Assembly: GCA_025351245.1 (NCBI GenBank)
Contig: JANXWH010000194.1
Coordinates: forward strand, 1-47,015
Reading direction: 5' to 3'
DNA length: 47,015 nucleotides
Source: Chloroflexota bacterium
Lineage (GTDB): Bacteria > Chloroflexota > Limnocylindria > Limnocylindrales > CSP1-4
Both the position numbers and the translations under genes were made by a program. The stretch's first letter is position 1; each line of letters opens with the position of its first letter. The notes under the pieces were generated by a model that was not told the origin of the DNA, did not search any database, and saw nothing but the letters and a program-made list of their open reading frames with translations. Shown here piece by piece: positions 22,883-32,041 of the stretch.

Positions 22883-23392
22883 ATGCTCATCGATCGCGAC
22901 CGGCGACACCCGACCACGCCTGCGGCCGTTGCCGGCCCCGATGCCGCCGCGGGGCCGGACGAAGTCGAGGTCTCTGCCCATGAGTTCGGGCCCATCGCGT
23001 CCGGACTCGACGAGTCCGGACAGCCGGTGCACCGGGGTTGGACCCCGATGGGCGGTCGGCGGCGCTGGATGGAGCCGTTCGTGCTCGCGATGGTCGGGGC
23101 GACCGGTGGCCACGGGTACGCACTCCAGTCCCAGCTCGACGAGCTCGGCCTCGCGAACGGCGAGGTCGATGTCGGACAGGTCTACCGAACGCTGCGGGAC
23201 CTCGAGGAAGCCGGCCAGGTGGTCTCGACGTGGTCGTCCGACCGGGTGGGGCCGCAGCGCCGCGACTATGTCCTGACCGACGCCGGGTTCGCCGCGCTCC
23301 ACGAGTGGGCGGCCGTGATGCGGGAGCGGACGCGCCTGATCGCCGAGTTCGACGAGCTGCACCGGCTGGTGCACCTGGAGCGGCCGGGGTAG
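22883..23392 (+). CDS. PadR-family regulator
   Basis: The 169-residue protein has a PadR-type winged helix (about 63-140): MEPFVLAMVGATGGHGYALQ, VGQVYRTLRDLEEAGQVVST, QRRDYVLTDAGFAALHEW. The first 60 residues are charged and low in hydrophobics and may be disordered, or the start may lie further down. ATG 22883 has only a weak purine-rich site. It is 79 bases downstream of the TetR gene and convergent with the Mg2+ ATPase. Its ligand is unknown. Confidence 0.85.
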   Translation: MLIDRDRRHPTTPAAVAGPDAAAGPDEVEVSAHEFGPIASGLDESGQPVHRGWTPMGGRRRWMEPFVLAMVGATGGHGYALQSQLDELGLANGEVDVGQVYRTLRDLEEAGQVVSTWSSDRVGPQRRDYVLTDAGFAALHEWAAVMRERTRLIAEFDELHRLVHLERPG

Positions 23393-23407
23393 AGCTTCGC
23401 CGCCCGG

Positions 23408-26038
23408 CTACCCGGAGCGGTGCGCCGTCAGCCAGCCCTCGCTGAGTCGCTTGACCGTCTCCACGAGCGCGAGATACCCGACCACGATCCCGGCCAGCAG
23501 GACCCAGTAGAGCGGCGGCAGCCCGGCGAACTCGAGGAGCGCACCGAGCGGGCTGGCCGGGATCAGGACGGCGGCCGCCAGGGCAGCGATGATCGCCACG
23601 ACCAGCTCGCGGCTGGGCCGGCTGCGCCAGAACGGGCTGCGCTGCGTGCGGATCACCAACACGACGAGGATCTGGGTGAACAGCGACTCGATGAACCAGC
23701 CGGTATGGAACGCTTTCTCGTTCGGCCCGAGGACCAGGAGCAGCAGGCCGAACGTCACGAAGTCGAAGACGGACGAGATCGGGCCGAACACGAGCATGAA
23801 GCGCTCCACGCCGTGGATATCCCAGCGGGCTGGCTTCGCCTCCACCTCCGGATCGACCACGTCCGTGGGGAGAGCCGTCTGCGACGCGTCGTAGATCAGG
23901 TTGTTGAGGAGGATCTGGCCGGGCGTCATCGGCAGGAAGGGGAGCACCAGGGCCGCACCCGCCATGCTCAGCATGTTGCCGAAGTTTGAGCTGGTGCCCA
24001 TCCGGATGTACTTGAGCGTGTTCGCGAACGTCCGGCGGCCTTCCGTGACGCCCTGGCTGATCGCGGCGAGGCTCGGCTCGAGCAGGATGATGTCTGCGGC
24101 GGAGCGGGCCACGTCGGTGGCGTTGTCCACGCTGATCCCGACGTCAGCGACGTGGAGTGCGGGCGCGTCGTTGATCCCATCCCCGAGGTAGCCGACCACC
24201 GCGCCCGACTCCCGGAGCGCCCGGATCACCTGGAGCTTCTGGTCGGGATCGACCCGCGCGAAGATCGTGGTACCCGGAGCGCGGGCAACCAGCGCCGGGT
24301 GCGTCAGCGTCCGCATCTCGTCGCCGGTCAGGATGCCCGCGACGGCCAGCCCAACCTCGCCGGCCGTGTGGCGGGCCACCAGCTCGTTGTCGCCGGTGAC
24401 GACCTTGAGGGCAACGCCCTGGCGTGCCAGGTCGGCGATCGTCGCCGCCACGCCCGCCTTGGCGGGATCGCTGAAGAGGATCACACCCTCGAACACCAGG
24501 TCCCGTTCAAGCCGGTCCGCGGCGGCCAGCCCGACCGCGCTCCCGGGCGCCTTCAGGGACGCCAGTTCCTCGGGCGAAAGGACGCGCGACGCCACCGCCA
24601 CCAGGCGGAAGCCGTCGGCCGAGGCCCCGTCGACGAGCGCGGCCAGCCGGGCATGTTCCGCGGCGTCGATGGGACGCGCGGTGTGGTCCTCGCGGACGCT
24701 GGTAGAGCGCACGACCACGGACTCCGGTGCGCCCTTCGTGACGACGAGGGGCGGCTCGTCCGCCCGCTGCACGACCACGCTCAGGAGGCGGCGTTGGAAG
24801 TCGTAGGGGAGCTCGGCGAGCTTCCGGTAGCTCGCCAGGTCCGCGGGCGCCGCCGCCTGCGCGAGGATCGCGGTGTCGAGCGGGTTTGCGAAGCCGGCCT
24901 GGAAATGGCTGTTGAGGTAGGCCAGCGCGAGGGCTGTGGCGGCCTCCGTCGTGTCATCGCGGTCGATCCCGACCGACTGCTCCAGCCGCAGCTTGCCTTC
25001 GGTCAGCGTGCCGGTCTTGTCCGTGCACAGCACGGTCACCCCGCCCAGGTTCTGGATCGCGGGCAGGCGCTTCACGAGCACGCCGTGGACGGCAAGCGCG
25101 CGGGCGCCGCGGGTCAGGTTCAGCGTCACGATGGCCGGCAGGAGCTCTGGCGTGAGACCGACGGCGAGGGCGACCGCGAACAGGAGCGACTCGAAGAGCG
25201 GGCGCTGGAGCGCAACGTTGATCGCGAAGACGCTCACCACGAGTAGGAGCGTGACCCGAGCCACCAGCAGGCCGAACGCCCGGATGCCCTGCTGGAAGTC
25301 GGTCTGGGGCGCGCGCTCGGCGAGGCGCTTCGCGATGGCCCCGTAGCTCGTCCGCGCCCCGGTCGCGGTGATCACGGCGCGGCCGGTGCCGCTGACCACG
25401 CTCGTGCCCAGGAAGACGAACGCGTCCCGATCGCCGTCGCGCGTCGGGCCCGGTTCACCGTCGGCGTCACGCGTCGCGTCCGGCTCGCCGTCACGCGGGG
25501 CCTTGAGGGCGGCCGCCGACTCGCCGGTGAGCGACGATTCGTCGACGTACAGGTGGTTCGCGGCCAAAAGCCGGCCGTCCGCCGGGACGATGTTCCCGGC
25601 CGCAAGGGCCACGACGTCGCCGCGGACCACATCGTGGACCGGCACTTCCTGCTCACGCCCGTCGCGGATCACCGTCGCCCGCAGCGTCAGGCGGGCCTGC
25701 AGGGCGGCAACCGACGCCTCGGCACGGGCCTCCTGGACGAAGCCGAGCCCGGCGCTCAGGGCGACGATCGCGAGGATGATCCCGGCCTCGACCGTGTCGC
25801 CGACCGCGATGCTCACGCAGCTCGCCGTCACGAGGATGAGGACGAGCGGGCTGGCGAACTGGCTGGCGAGGATCTTCAGGCTCGTCCGCCGGCCCTCCCC
25901 GCCAAGGGCGTTCGGGCCGTCGACACGGAGACGCGCGGCCGCCTCGCCCGAGGTCAGGCCCGCCGTGGGGTTGCCGCTCGGCGCGGTTGGCGCGGTCGCA
26001 TGGGCCGCGACCGCCTCTGCCGGTTCCACGTGGAGCAT
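23408..26038 (-). CDS. Mg2+-transporting P-type ATPase (MgtA/MgtB-like)
   Basis: The 876-residue pump has the P-type ATPase signatures: actuator motif SSLTGES, phosphorylation motif CTDKTGTLTEGKL, TGDNELVARH, VGYLGDGINDAPAL in the hinge, and about ten membrane helices. GTSSNFGNMLSMAGA and NNLIYDASQTALPTD in the C-terminal helices fit the P3B Mg2+ group. A low-complexity Arg/Asp/Gly/Glu-rich insert of about 30 residues follows SAAALKAPRDGE in the actuator region. AGGTGAGGAG precedes the ATG closely. It follows the decayed YciI gene by 9 bases. Confidence 0.92.
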   Translation of the reverse strand: MLHVEPAEAVAAHATAPTAPSGNPTAGLTSGEAAARLRVDGPNALGGEGRRTSLKILASQFASPLVLILVTASCVSIAVGDTVEAGIILAIVALSAGLGFVQEARAEASVAALQARLTLRATVIRDGREQEVPVHDVVRGDVVALAAGNIVPADGRLLAANHLYVDESSLTGESAAALKAPRDGEPDATRDADGEPGPTRDGDRDAFVFLGTSVVSGTGRAVITATGARTSYGAIAKRLAERAPQTDFQQGIRAFGLLVARVTLLLVVSVFAINVALQRPLFESLLFAVALAVGLTPELLPAIVTLNLTRGARALAVHGVLVKRLPAIQNLGGVTVLCTDKTGTLTEGKLRLEQSVGIDRDDTTEAATALALAYLNSHFQAGFANPLDTAILAQAAAPADLASYRKLAELPYDFQRRLLSVVVQRADEPPLVVTKGAPESVVVRSTSVREDHTARPIDAAEHARLAALVDGASADGFRLVAVASRVLSPEELASLKAPGSAVGLAAADRLERDLVFEGVILFSDPAKAGVAATIADLARQGVALKVVTGDNELVARHTAGEVGLAVAGILTGDEMRTLTHPALVARAPGTTIFARVDPDQKLQVIRALRESGAVVGYLGDGINDAPALHVADVGISVDNATDVARSAADIILLEPSLAAISQGVTEGRRTFANTLKYIRMGTSSNFGNMLSMAGAALVLPFLPMTPGQILLNNLIYDASQTALPTDVVDPEVEAKPARWDIHGVERFMLVFGPISSVFDFVTFGLLLLVLGPNEKAFHTGWFIESLFTQILVVLVIRTQRSPFWRSRPSRELVVAIIAALAAAVLIPASPLGALLEFAGLPPLYWVLLAGIVVGYLALVETVKRLSEGWLTAHRSG
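25424..25502 (-). repeat. Imperfect repeats coding for an RDGEPD-like insert in the Mg2+ ATPase
   Basis: The stretch encodes degenerate copies of Arg-Asp-Gly/Ala-Glu-Pro (PRDGEPDATRDADGEP and GPTRDGDRDA). It stays in frame and lies in a surface region of the actuator domain, so it probably grew by slippage. Confidence 0.6.
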
Positions 26039-26047
26039 CTCCTCACC

Positions 26048-26363
26048 TCAATCGCGGCCGCGGAGCACGAGACCCGGAATGAACGCGACTCGCCACGCGC
26101 GAACCCGCGGGCGATCGCCGGATCCTCCTGCATGATCCGGCCTGCCGCGACTCTGGGCGTGCCGCGTCCTCATCGGGCGCCTCGAAGACGGCGATGCCGG
26201 TGTTCGTCCGTCCGAGGGTGGGCCCGGCGAGCACGATGACGCCCTGCGCGATCAGGCCCTTCGGGCGCTCGACGTGGGCGGGCCAGGCCGCCTGCTCTTC
26301 CGGCGTCATCGTGGCCCGCGAAGTCCTCGCGAGGCGGGTGGAGGAAGTAGATCCACTCGGACA
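26048..26363 (-). pseudogene. YciI-family gene broken by three frameshifts
   Basis: Pieces of one YciI-like protein lie in three frames in order: MSEWIYFLHPPREDFA, then TMTPEEQAAWPAHVE up to NTGIAVFEAPDEDAA, then RIMQEDPAIARGFARGE, then RVAFIPGLVLRGRD and a stop at 26048. Shifts lie near 26314 (one extra G in GCGGGCC), near 26155 and near 26090. YciI-like proteins are small ferredoxin-fold proteins of unclear function. The natural stop is 9 bases before the Mg2+ ATPase ATG. Real decay or sequence error are both possible. Confidence 0.8.
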
Positions 26364-26392
26364 TGGCGACCTCGGATTGGCGGGCCAGGCGC

Positions 26393-27043
26393 TCAGGCCT
26401 GGGGATTCTCGCGCCCGACACCCGCCCGGTAGCCGACGAGGGCGGCCTCGACGCGGCTGCTGACGTGGAGCTTGCCCAGGACGTTCGTCATGTAGTGCTT
26501 GATCGTCTTCTCGGCGAGGCCGAGGCTCGCACCGATCTCGGCGTTGCTGAGGCCGGCAGCGACCAGCTCCAGCACTTCCCGTTCGCGGGCGGAGAGCTCG
26601 TCGAGCGGACGCCCGACGCGTGGCTTCGACATCTCCCGGAGGAGGCCCCAGGCAAGGCCGGGCGCAACGTACACGTCGCCCGCCGCGATGGATCGGACCA
26701 CGTCGACGAGCTCGCGGGCAGGGATCCCTTTGAGGGCGTAGCCGGAGGCGCCGGCCTTCATGGCCGCCATGATGTCGTCCTCGTCCTCGGAGACGGTCAG
26801 CATCATGATCCTCGTTGCCGGACAGGCGACGGCGATGTCGCGCGCCGCCTGGAGCCCGCCCCCGGCCATGTTCACGTCGAGCATGGCCACGTCGGGAAGC
26901 TGCTCGCGCGCCAGGCGGAGCGCCCCCGGCCCGTCCTTGGCGTGACCCACGACCTCGATGTCCTCGGTGGCCGAGAGCGCGACGACGACACCGTCCAGGA
27001 AGAGCGGATGGTCGTCCGCGACGATGACCCGGATGCGATCCAT
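26393..27043 (-). CDS. NarL/FixJ-family response regulator
   Basis: The 216-residue protein has a receiver domain (RIRVIVADDHPLFLDGV, Asp in VAMLDVNMAG, Lys in GYALKGIPA) and a LuxR-type helix-turn-helix (LSAREREVLELVAAGLS through AEKTIKHYMTNVLGKLHV). Its ATG shares one base with the kinase stop (TGATG), so kinase and regulator are coupled. Target genes are unknown; the YciI remnant and the Mg2+ ATPase lie just downstream on the same strand. Confidence 0.93.
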   Translation of the reverse strand: MDRIRVIVADDHPLFLDGVVVALSATEDIEVVGHAKDGPGALRLAREQLPDVAMLDVNMAGGGLQAARDIAVACPATRIMMLTVSEDEDDIMAAMKAGASGYALKGIPARELVDVVRSIAAGDVYVAPGLAWGLLREMSKPRVGRPLDELSAREREVLELVAAGLSNAEIGASLGLAEKTIKHYMTNVLGKLHVSSRVEAALVGYRAGVGRENPQA

Positions 27044-28596
27044 CAGGCGGCACTCCCATCGACGATCGGCGCGCTCGCGTCTCCTTCGGGCTCCGCCACC
27101 GGCCACGACAGGCTCACCGTGGTGCCCTCGCCCGGCGCTGACCGGATCTCGAACGTCCCGCCGACGAGCGCCGCCCGCTCCCGGATGCCCGGCAGTCCGA
27201 TCCCGCCAGCCGGCAGCCCGATCCCGCCACCCGGCATGCGGCTCGCGACGGAGAAGCCGGGCCCACGGTCCGAGACCTCGAGGTGGAGGAAGCGATCGTC
27301 GGCCCAGGCGTGGACGGCGACGCCGATGCCGCGGCCGTGCCGGGTGGCATTCGAGAGCGTCTCCTGCAGGGCGCGGAAGAGCCCGATCTTCACCGCGAGC
27401 GGCGCGTTGGCCGGCAGGGCCTGCATCTCGACCGACGCGGAGATGCCGCTCCGGCGGGCATGGTCGCGGACGGCGCGCTCGATCGCCTCGGTGACCGTCA
27501 GCTGGGCCAGCTCCGGGAGCCGAAGGTCCGCGGCGATCTCCCGGAGCTCGCCCAGGGCATCGGTGATGGCCGCCCTGGCGGCCTTGAGCTTGCCATTGAC
27601 CCGCGGCACGCCGGCGACCGCGGTCGCCGGGCTCGCCCCCTGGGCCGCGATCCCGTTGGCCGGAGCCGTGCCCCCGGCCTCCGTCTCGATCTCCTCGAAC
27701 TGGAGGAGCGCCAGGGCCAGGGCCTGGCCGGGTCCATCGTGGAGATCCGAGCTGATCCGGCGGCGCTCGCGGGCGTAAATCGCCACGCCCTCCGCGCCGG
27801 CGTGCCGGATCCGCAGGTTCAGGTCCTCGACCTGGGCAAGCAGCCCGGAGAGCTCTCCGACCTGGTCGCGCAGCCGCGCTTCCTGGCGCGCGATGGTCCG
27901 GCTCGTGCGGAGGACCATCGCTGCCACGACCACGAACGATGCGACGGCAACGAACAGGACGAGCGCCCACGAACGGACGCGCCCGTTGAACACCTCCGCG
28001 TCGATCTCGTCCGGGAGCTGGTAGAACTCGGCCACCGCGATGACCTCGCCGGAGCCGTTCCGCAGGATCGGCACGTACATCTCGACGAGGCGGCTGTACC
28101 GTGGCCGCTCGAAGACATTCTCGGGATCCGACAGGTTGCTCATGTCGACCGTGACCGCCCCCTCGAAGGATCGTGCGCGGTCGCCGATCACGGGGAACCG
28201 CTGGCCGACCAGCTGCGCGATCGGGCTGTAGACGACCGTGCCGTCACGCGACCAGATGCGGAACCCGACGAGCCGCTGTCCAAGTTCCGTCCCGGCGAGC
28301 ACGCGGGCCAGCGCCGCCTGGTCGCCGGGGTCCAGCTGCGGCTGCGTGGTCAGCGACTGGACCTCCGGGGCCACGAAACTGTGGATGTAGACGGCGGTGA
28401 CCGCGGCCGTCCGGTTCAGGACGCCGTCCTCGATCTGCTGGCCAACCCAGAAGCCGATCGCGACCGTCGCGACGGCCAGCATCATCCCGTAGGTGAGCAG
28501 GAAGCGGCGGGCGAGCGACGGCGACGAGCGGTCGCCCCAGAGCACCTCCCACGGGCGGCGGCGGCGCCGTCTCGGCGGGAGTCGGTCGTGTTCCAC
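27043..28596 (-). CDS. NarL-type sensor histidine kinase with extracytoplasmic sensor domain
   Basis: Two membrane helices (about residues 32-55 and 208-232 from the chosen start) flank a periplasmic-type sensor domain of about 150 residues. A coiled-coil linker (QEARLRDQVGELSGLLAQVE) follows, then HisKA_3 (ERRRISSDLHDGPGQALALA, phospho-His in LHDGP) and HATPase (LQETLSNATRHG, EVSDRGPGFS). The G box contains a duplicated GGIGLP element. I start at GTG 28596; the frame runs further to 28692 without a better start. Signal unknown. Confidence 0.88.
   Translation of the reverse strand: MEHDRLPPRRRRRRPWEVLWGDRSSPSLARRFLLTYGMMLAVATVAIGFWVGQQIEDGVLNRTAAVTAVYIHSFVAPEVQSLTTQPQLDPGDQAALARVLAGTELGQRLVGFRIWSRDGTVVYSPIAQLVGQRFPVIGDRARSFEGAVTVDMSNLSDPENVFERPRYSRLVEMYVPILRNGSGEVIAVAEFYQLPDEIDAEVFNGRVRSWALVLFVAVASFVVVAAMVLRTSRTIARQEARLRDQVGELSGLLAQVEDLNLRIRHAGAEGVAIYARERRRISSDLHDGPGQALALALLQFEEIETEAGGTAPANGIAAQGASPATAVAGVPRVNGKLKAARAAITDALGELREIAADLRLPELAQLTVTEAIERAVRDHARRSGISASVEMQALPANAPLAVKIGLFRALQETLSNATRHGRGIGVAVHAWADDRFLHLEVSDRGPGFSVASRMPGGGIGLPAGGIGLPGIRERAALVGGTFEIRSAPGEGTTVSLSWPVAEPEGDASAPIVDGSAA
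27191..27232 (-). repeat. 21-bp tandem duplication in the kinase G-box region
   Basis: Bases 27191-27211 and 27212-27232 differ at only two positions. In the kinase they encode two successive GGIGLP-type heptapeptides in the ATP-lid region, so the lid is longer by seven residues than in a single-copy form. Confidence 0.8.
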
Positions 28597-28996
28597 CTGG
28601 CATTCCTCGGCCTGACGGCAATCTGTCGGCCGATTGTACGGACCTGCCCGCTCGACCGATAGGGTCCCCGGCCCGCGGGCCGGTGCGACCAAGGTCTGAC
28701 AGGCGCGCGCTCTTGGTCCGACGCAGATCGCGACCTCGGCTCGTAGTCGCGCCCCCGCCGTAAGCCCATCCTCGCGCGGTCATGCGTGGTTCGTCGCGCA
28801 TCAGCGCCGTCAGGCAGCGGCCGGAGGGCAGGAGGGAGGCCCCGATGGGTGGCGTTTCACCCCGATCCACAGACTGATCGGCCGCGTAGCCGGGCTGCCG
28901 CGCTCCCCCGGCAGGCCGGACCAACCCCGCGCTCATCCTGCTCGATTCACCGACCAACGGGGCCGTGGTCGCACGGTCCGCAAGGAGAAAGTCCCG
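28597..28996. other. Intergenic region between divergent genes
   Basis: This 400-base gap separates the minus-strand kinase from the plus-strand secreted-protein gene. I see no coding frame with a recognisable domain, no tRNA and no convincing hairpin. It should hold the promoters for both genes; AAGGAGAAAG just before 28997 is the ribosome site of the plus-strand gene. Confidence 0.5.
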
Positions 28997-31927
28997 ATGA
29001 TCACCTCCAGCCTCCTTCTCCCGAGACGGCGGCGCTCCGCGACCCGGAAGGCCGCACCGTCACTGCTCGCGGCGGCCTTCGTCGCGTCCCTGCTCGTCGC
29101 CGGACCGGCGCCGGCGGCGCTCGCCGTCACGCCGTCCAATGGTGTCGCGGTCGCCGCCAGGTCCACGATCCCGCGTGGCGCCATCTTTCTCAACGACGGC
29201 CAGGGAGGCCACTGGTGGGTCGGTGACTCCCTCCTGGGCGTCTGTCGTCTTGACTCCCAGGCGGGTCCACCCCCGTTCTTCCTGAACGGGTGCAGCGGCG
29301 CCGCGAAGTCCGGCGGTCAGCTTGTGGTCGGCCCCTCCACGGTCGCCGGGGCACAGTATCTCTACGCCGCGGACAGCGCCACCAAGAGCATCAACGTCGT
29401 GCGGTTCCTCTTCACGCCGGGCGCTGCCGGCGCCGCCGGAAGCATCAGCAGCCCGCTCGCGATGCAGGTCAACAACCCGACCTTTGTCGGCGGCGGCTCG
29501 GGCGGCGGGCGCCCGGTCGCGCTCGCCCTGGCACCCAACGGCGCTGACCTCTACGTCGGCTACCTGAAGTCCGGCGACGTCATGAAGATCATCGGCGCCG
29601 AAGCGGCCGCCAACGCCACGCCGCCGGTCGCGAAGATCGGCTCCACGAGTGACGGCAAGGGCGTCAACGCCTTCGTCATGTTCGGCAACGACCTCTACCT
29701 CGCCGAGATCGGCGGCTTCGGCATGTCCAGGATCGCCGATCCCAGCGGTGTCGCCCGGACGGCGTGCTCTGCGGCGTCGCCGTGCACGGCCGTCTCGCTG
29801 AGCCCGAACCCGGACTTCTTCCCCGGCGGCCTCGCCACGGACTGGACGGGCGGGCCAACGGCAGGCAAGTACATCTTCATCGGCGACGCCCGGCTGGCCG
29901 CCGCGTCGAACCCGATCCTGCGCTACGACCCCGCGACCGGGATCACCGACACGTACTCGCTCAACATCAGCCCGAGCTACGTCTCCGGCGGCACCACCTA
30001 CAGCAGCTACATCGGACCCCTGGCGCTGGGCTACAACGGCGCCACAGGCGACCTGTATGTCGGCGACGATCCCCAGTTCTCCGCCGCCGTGCCGGTCCTC
30101 CAGCAGGGCCACGTCTGGAAGGTGCCGCATCCCGCGGTCGCCGTGATCCCGACGATCAGCGCGATCGCGCCGACCAGCGGCACGTCGCTCGGTGGTGACG
30201 TCGTGACGATCACGGGCACCAACCTCACCTCGACCGATCCGGTGACGCTCGTCGTCACCCTTCCGACCATCGCCTTCGGCGTCAATGGGGGGATCGGCGT
30301 CGCCTGCGCGAGCGCCACGAGCTGCACCGTCACGAGCCCCGCCGGATCCGGGACGGTCGACATCCGCGCCAGCATCGGCGGCCAGGCGAGCGCCGCGACG
30401 GCCGCGGACCAGTTCACGTTCGTCGCTCCGGCGTCGAACGCCATCACCGTCACCGGCGTTGCCCCGAGCGCGGGCAGCACGCTCGGCGGCACCCACGTCA
30501 CGCTCACCGGGACCAACCTGGCGACCGTGGATGCGGCCGGCGCCATCACCGCGCTGCCGACCATCAACTTCGGGGCCACCGCAGCCACCGGCATCGCGTG
30601 CACGAGCACGCCGAACCCGGCGACCCCGGGGGCGTTCCTCGTCAACACGTGCACCGCGATCAACCCTGCCGAGGCGGCCGGCGTGGTCGACGTGCAGGCG
30701 ACCCTCAATGCCCAGACGAGCACCGTCAACCCCGGCGACAAGTTCACCTACGTGACGCCGACCGCAAGCCTCTTCGCCTGGGGCATCACCGCCCCCAAGG
30801 GTGGCGCTGCCTGGCTGCCGGGCGCTCTCGGCGGGCACTGGTGGTCCTCCGATCACGCGCAGGGCCTCTGCCGCCAGGATCCGATGTCCGGCGCGCCGGC
30901 GCCCTTCGCGATCGCCGGCGACACGCTCAATGCCATCAACTTCGCGGTCTGCGGTAACGACCTCGTCGGCTCGGCCGGCCAGGCCGTCTACGATGCGAGA
31001 CCGGTCGTCAACCTGGCCACCGGCGTCGCGACCACTCTCCACTACGTCTACGTGCCCGACAACGCGGTGAAGAGCACCGCGGTCTGGCGCCTCACCTTCG
31101 ACCCGGCGACCGAGACGATGGTCGCCGATCCGAACGGCGGCGCGCTGGCGACCGCGATGACGCCGCTCGCCGACGTCCGCACCCTCAAGCCCAACGGCAT
31201 GGCACTCGGACCCGACGGGAACCTCTACGTCACCGACCTCGTCGAGCCGAACGTGCGCAAGATCACGAACCCGAACGGCGACCCGCGCACGCAGGTCATC
31301 TCGATCGTCGCGGTGACCGGCGACGGCCGGGGCGCCAACGGCACCCAGGGCTTCATCGGCAACCTGCTGTACATCTCGGGCAACCGCGCGACCCAGTTCT
31401 TCGACATCACATCGTGCCCGCTGGCCGCCGGGCCGTGCGGGATGGCGTCCGTCCCGGCGCCCACCGGCGTCTTCGTTGCCGGCACGGCTACGGACGCCGT
31501 GCACACCTTCGTCTACCTGTCCAACTCGGGCGGCGGCGGCCCCGCGACGATCTTCCGCTACGACGCCAGCCACGACGTCTACGTCGCGTTCGCTCCGGGC
31601 ACCTACCCGGCCGACGCCTTCGGCGTGGTCCATTGCGCGGCCTGCACCTTCGGTCCGACCGCGCAGTCGTACATCACCGGCGGCGTGCTGCCGGCACCTG
31701 GCACCGCCAACGGGACGGTCACCTGCGCGCTGACGTGCCAGCGGCCGTGGGACCAGGGCAATCACCCCACCACGGGCATCCCGGCCGGCCAGGGCGTCCC
31801 CACCAGCTTCGCCTTCGTCTTCGGGCTCGGGATGGATCCGAGCGGCAACCTCGCCATCACCGAGGACCCGTCGGCCGGCGCTCGCAGCGGGCGCGGCACG
31901 ATGTGGACCGTGTCCTTCCTGCCATGA
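28997..31927 (+). CDS. Large secreted protein with two IPT/TIG domains between propeller-like modules
   Basis: A basic start, a hydrophobic helix (about 18-42) and Ala-rich cleavage region form a signal peptide. Two related modules begin with GGHWWVGDSLLGVCR (about 71) and GGHWWSSDHAQGLCR (about 613). Both continue with NHL/beta-propeller-like strands (YLYAADSATKSINVVRF; YVYVPDNAVKSTAVWRL). Between them are two IPT/TIG folds (PTISAIAPTSGTSLGGDVVT and VTGVAPSAGSTLGGTHVTLT). Such proteins sit at the cell surface and bind sugars or proteins; this one is unassigned. Ends 40 bases before a strong hairpin. Confidence 0.85.
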   Translation: MITSSLLLPRRRRSATRKAAPSLLAAAFVASLLVAGPAPAALAVTPSNGVAVAARSTIPRGAIFLNDGQGGHWWVGDSLLGVCRLDSQAGPPPFFLNGCSGAAKSGGQLVVGPSTVAGAQYLYAADSATKSINVVRFLFTPGAAGAAGSISSPLAMQVNNPTFVGGGSGGGRPVALALAPNGADLYVGYLKSGDVMKIIGAEAAANATPPVAKIGSTSDGKGVNAFVMFGNDLYLAEIGGFGMSRIADPSGVARTACSAASPCTAVSLSPNPDFFPGGLATDWTGGPTAGKYIFIGDARLAAASNPILRYDPATGITDTYSLNISPSYVSGGTTYSSYIGPLALGYNGATGDLYVGDDPQFSAAVPVLQQGHVWKVPHPAVAVIPTISAIAPTSGTSLGGDVVTITGTNLTSTDPVTLVVTLPTIAFGVNGGIGVACASATSCTVTSPAGSGTVDIRASIGGQASAATAADQFTFVAPASNAITVTGVAPSAGSTLGGTHVTLTGTNLATVDAAGAITALPTINFGATAATGIACTSTPNPATPGAFLVNTCTAINPAEAAGVVDVQATLNAQTSTVNPGDKFTYVTPTASLFAWGITAPKGGAAWLPGALGGHWWSSDHAQGLCRQDPMSGAPAPFAIAGDTLNAINFAVCGNDLVGSAGQAVYDARPVVNLATGVATTLHYVYVPDNAVKSTAVWRLTFDPATETMVADPNGGALATAMTPLADVRTLKPNGMALGPDGNLYVTDLVEPNVRKITNPNGDPRTQVISIVAVTGDGRGANGTQGFIGNLLYISGNRATQFFDITSCPLAAGPCGMASVPAPTGVFVAGTATDAVHTFVYLSNSGGGGPATIFRYDASHDVYVAFAPGTYPADAFGVVHCAACTFGPTAQSYITGGVLPAPGTANGTVTCALTCQRPWDQGNHPTTGIPAGQGVPTSFAFVFGLGMDPSGNLAITEDPSAGARSGRGTMWTVSFLP

Positions 31928-31966
31928 CGTCCTGACAGACTTCCCCAGACCCCGCCCCCCGGGGGA

Positions 31967-32008
31967 ATCGAGGGAGGCCGGCTTGCCCCCGGGCCGGCCT
32001 CCCTCGAT
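31967..32008. terminator. Perfect 16-bp hairpin, bidirectional terminator
   Basis: Bases 31967-31982 pair perfectly with 31993-32008 around a 10-base loop, followed by CTTTCATT. It lies between the convergent secreted-protein gene and the YciI-like gene and can serve both strands. Confidence 0.85.
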
Positions 32009-32041
32009 CTTTCATTGCCCGCCGTCCGCGGCGGGCGCCGG

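Noticed and set aside
29060-31765. Long minus-strand open frame opposite the secreted IPT protein
   Set aside because: The translation is Arg/Gly/Asp/Val-rich with no domain, and the plus strand has a signal peptide and IPT folds.
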